Shown one piece after another: positions 21,617 through 21,698 of a stretch of DNA of 21,698 bases (the stretch's first letter is position 1; every line of letters begins with the position of its first letter). The translations under genes and the position numbers were made by a program. The notes under the pieces were generated by a model. That model did not search any database, was not told the DNA's origin, and saw only the letters and a list, made by a program, of their open reading frames with translations. The stretch is from an uncultured Collinsella sp. Lineage in GTDB: Bacteria; Actinomycetota; Coriobacteriia; Coriobacteriales; Coriobacteriaceae. The stretch is taken from NCBI GenBank assembly GCA_900545615.1, contig UQZM01000038.1:1-21698 (forward strand). Direction: 5' to 3'.

Positions 21617-21698
21617 AAAATGAGGAATAAATATTTACTAGACGGTCGCGCGCGCAGACGTGGTGTAAGAGTGTCCTGAGGTCCGTCGCTGCAAGTCC

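Overview
The window is GC-rich and looks like chromosome of an anaerobic gut actinobacterium of class Coriobacteriia, most likely Collinsella or a close relative. This is an inference from the gene set: type III glutamine synthetase, a split B12-dependent methionine synthase, fermentative Fe-alcohol and glycerol dehydrogenases, a UPF0210/PFL-family protein and lipid II amidation genes. It also fits the codon style, with C-ending codons in the most biased genes. No phage or plasmid genes and no transposase are seen.

Layout. Positions 124-5825 are a leftward block: a one-carbon/methionine operon (metF, a stand-alone MetH reactivation domain, metH; joined by a 1-nt stop/start overlap and a 9-nt gap), then a UPF0210 gene probably on its own promoter. 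Positions 5826-6251 are a divergent intergenic region with a 76-bp near-perfect hairpin and a structured leader for rightward glnN (6252-8339). Positions 8340-9349 hold only one certain gene, tRNA-Glu(UUC) on the minus strand. The rest of that stretch is crowded with repeats: a 230-bp element with 37-bp inverted termini, a decayed duplicate of the tRNA 3' end and its terminator, and four 15-bp motifs in alternating orientation at exactly 40-bp spacing.

Positions 9350-13692 are a leftward three-gene operon: two diverged tandem paralogues of an unrecognised helical-repeat family, followed by one polypeptide joining MurT and GatD, the enzyme pair that amidates D-Glu in lipid II. This is the most interesting coding locus. 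The fusion is obvious, and the two upstream proteins have no assigned role but appear tied to it by operon structure.

Positions 14193-20771 run rightward: a strongly codon-biased Fe-alcohol dehydrogenase with a structured leader, two tandem GldA-type glycerol dehydrogenases, a protein with four [4Fe-4S] motifs, the ATPase YchF, and a small DUF1648-like membrane protein. The dehydrogenases and the ferredoxin-like protein plausibly serve fermentative NADH and electron disposal. The right end has a divergent pair, an unrecognised 129-aa protein and a 72-aa XRE regulator, separated by a perfect 26-bp palindrome that covers both candidate -10 boxes. A good outward promoter follows near the window edge.

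All identifications come from reading motifs in the translated sequence; no database search was run.
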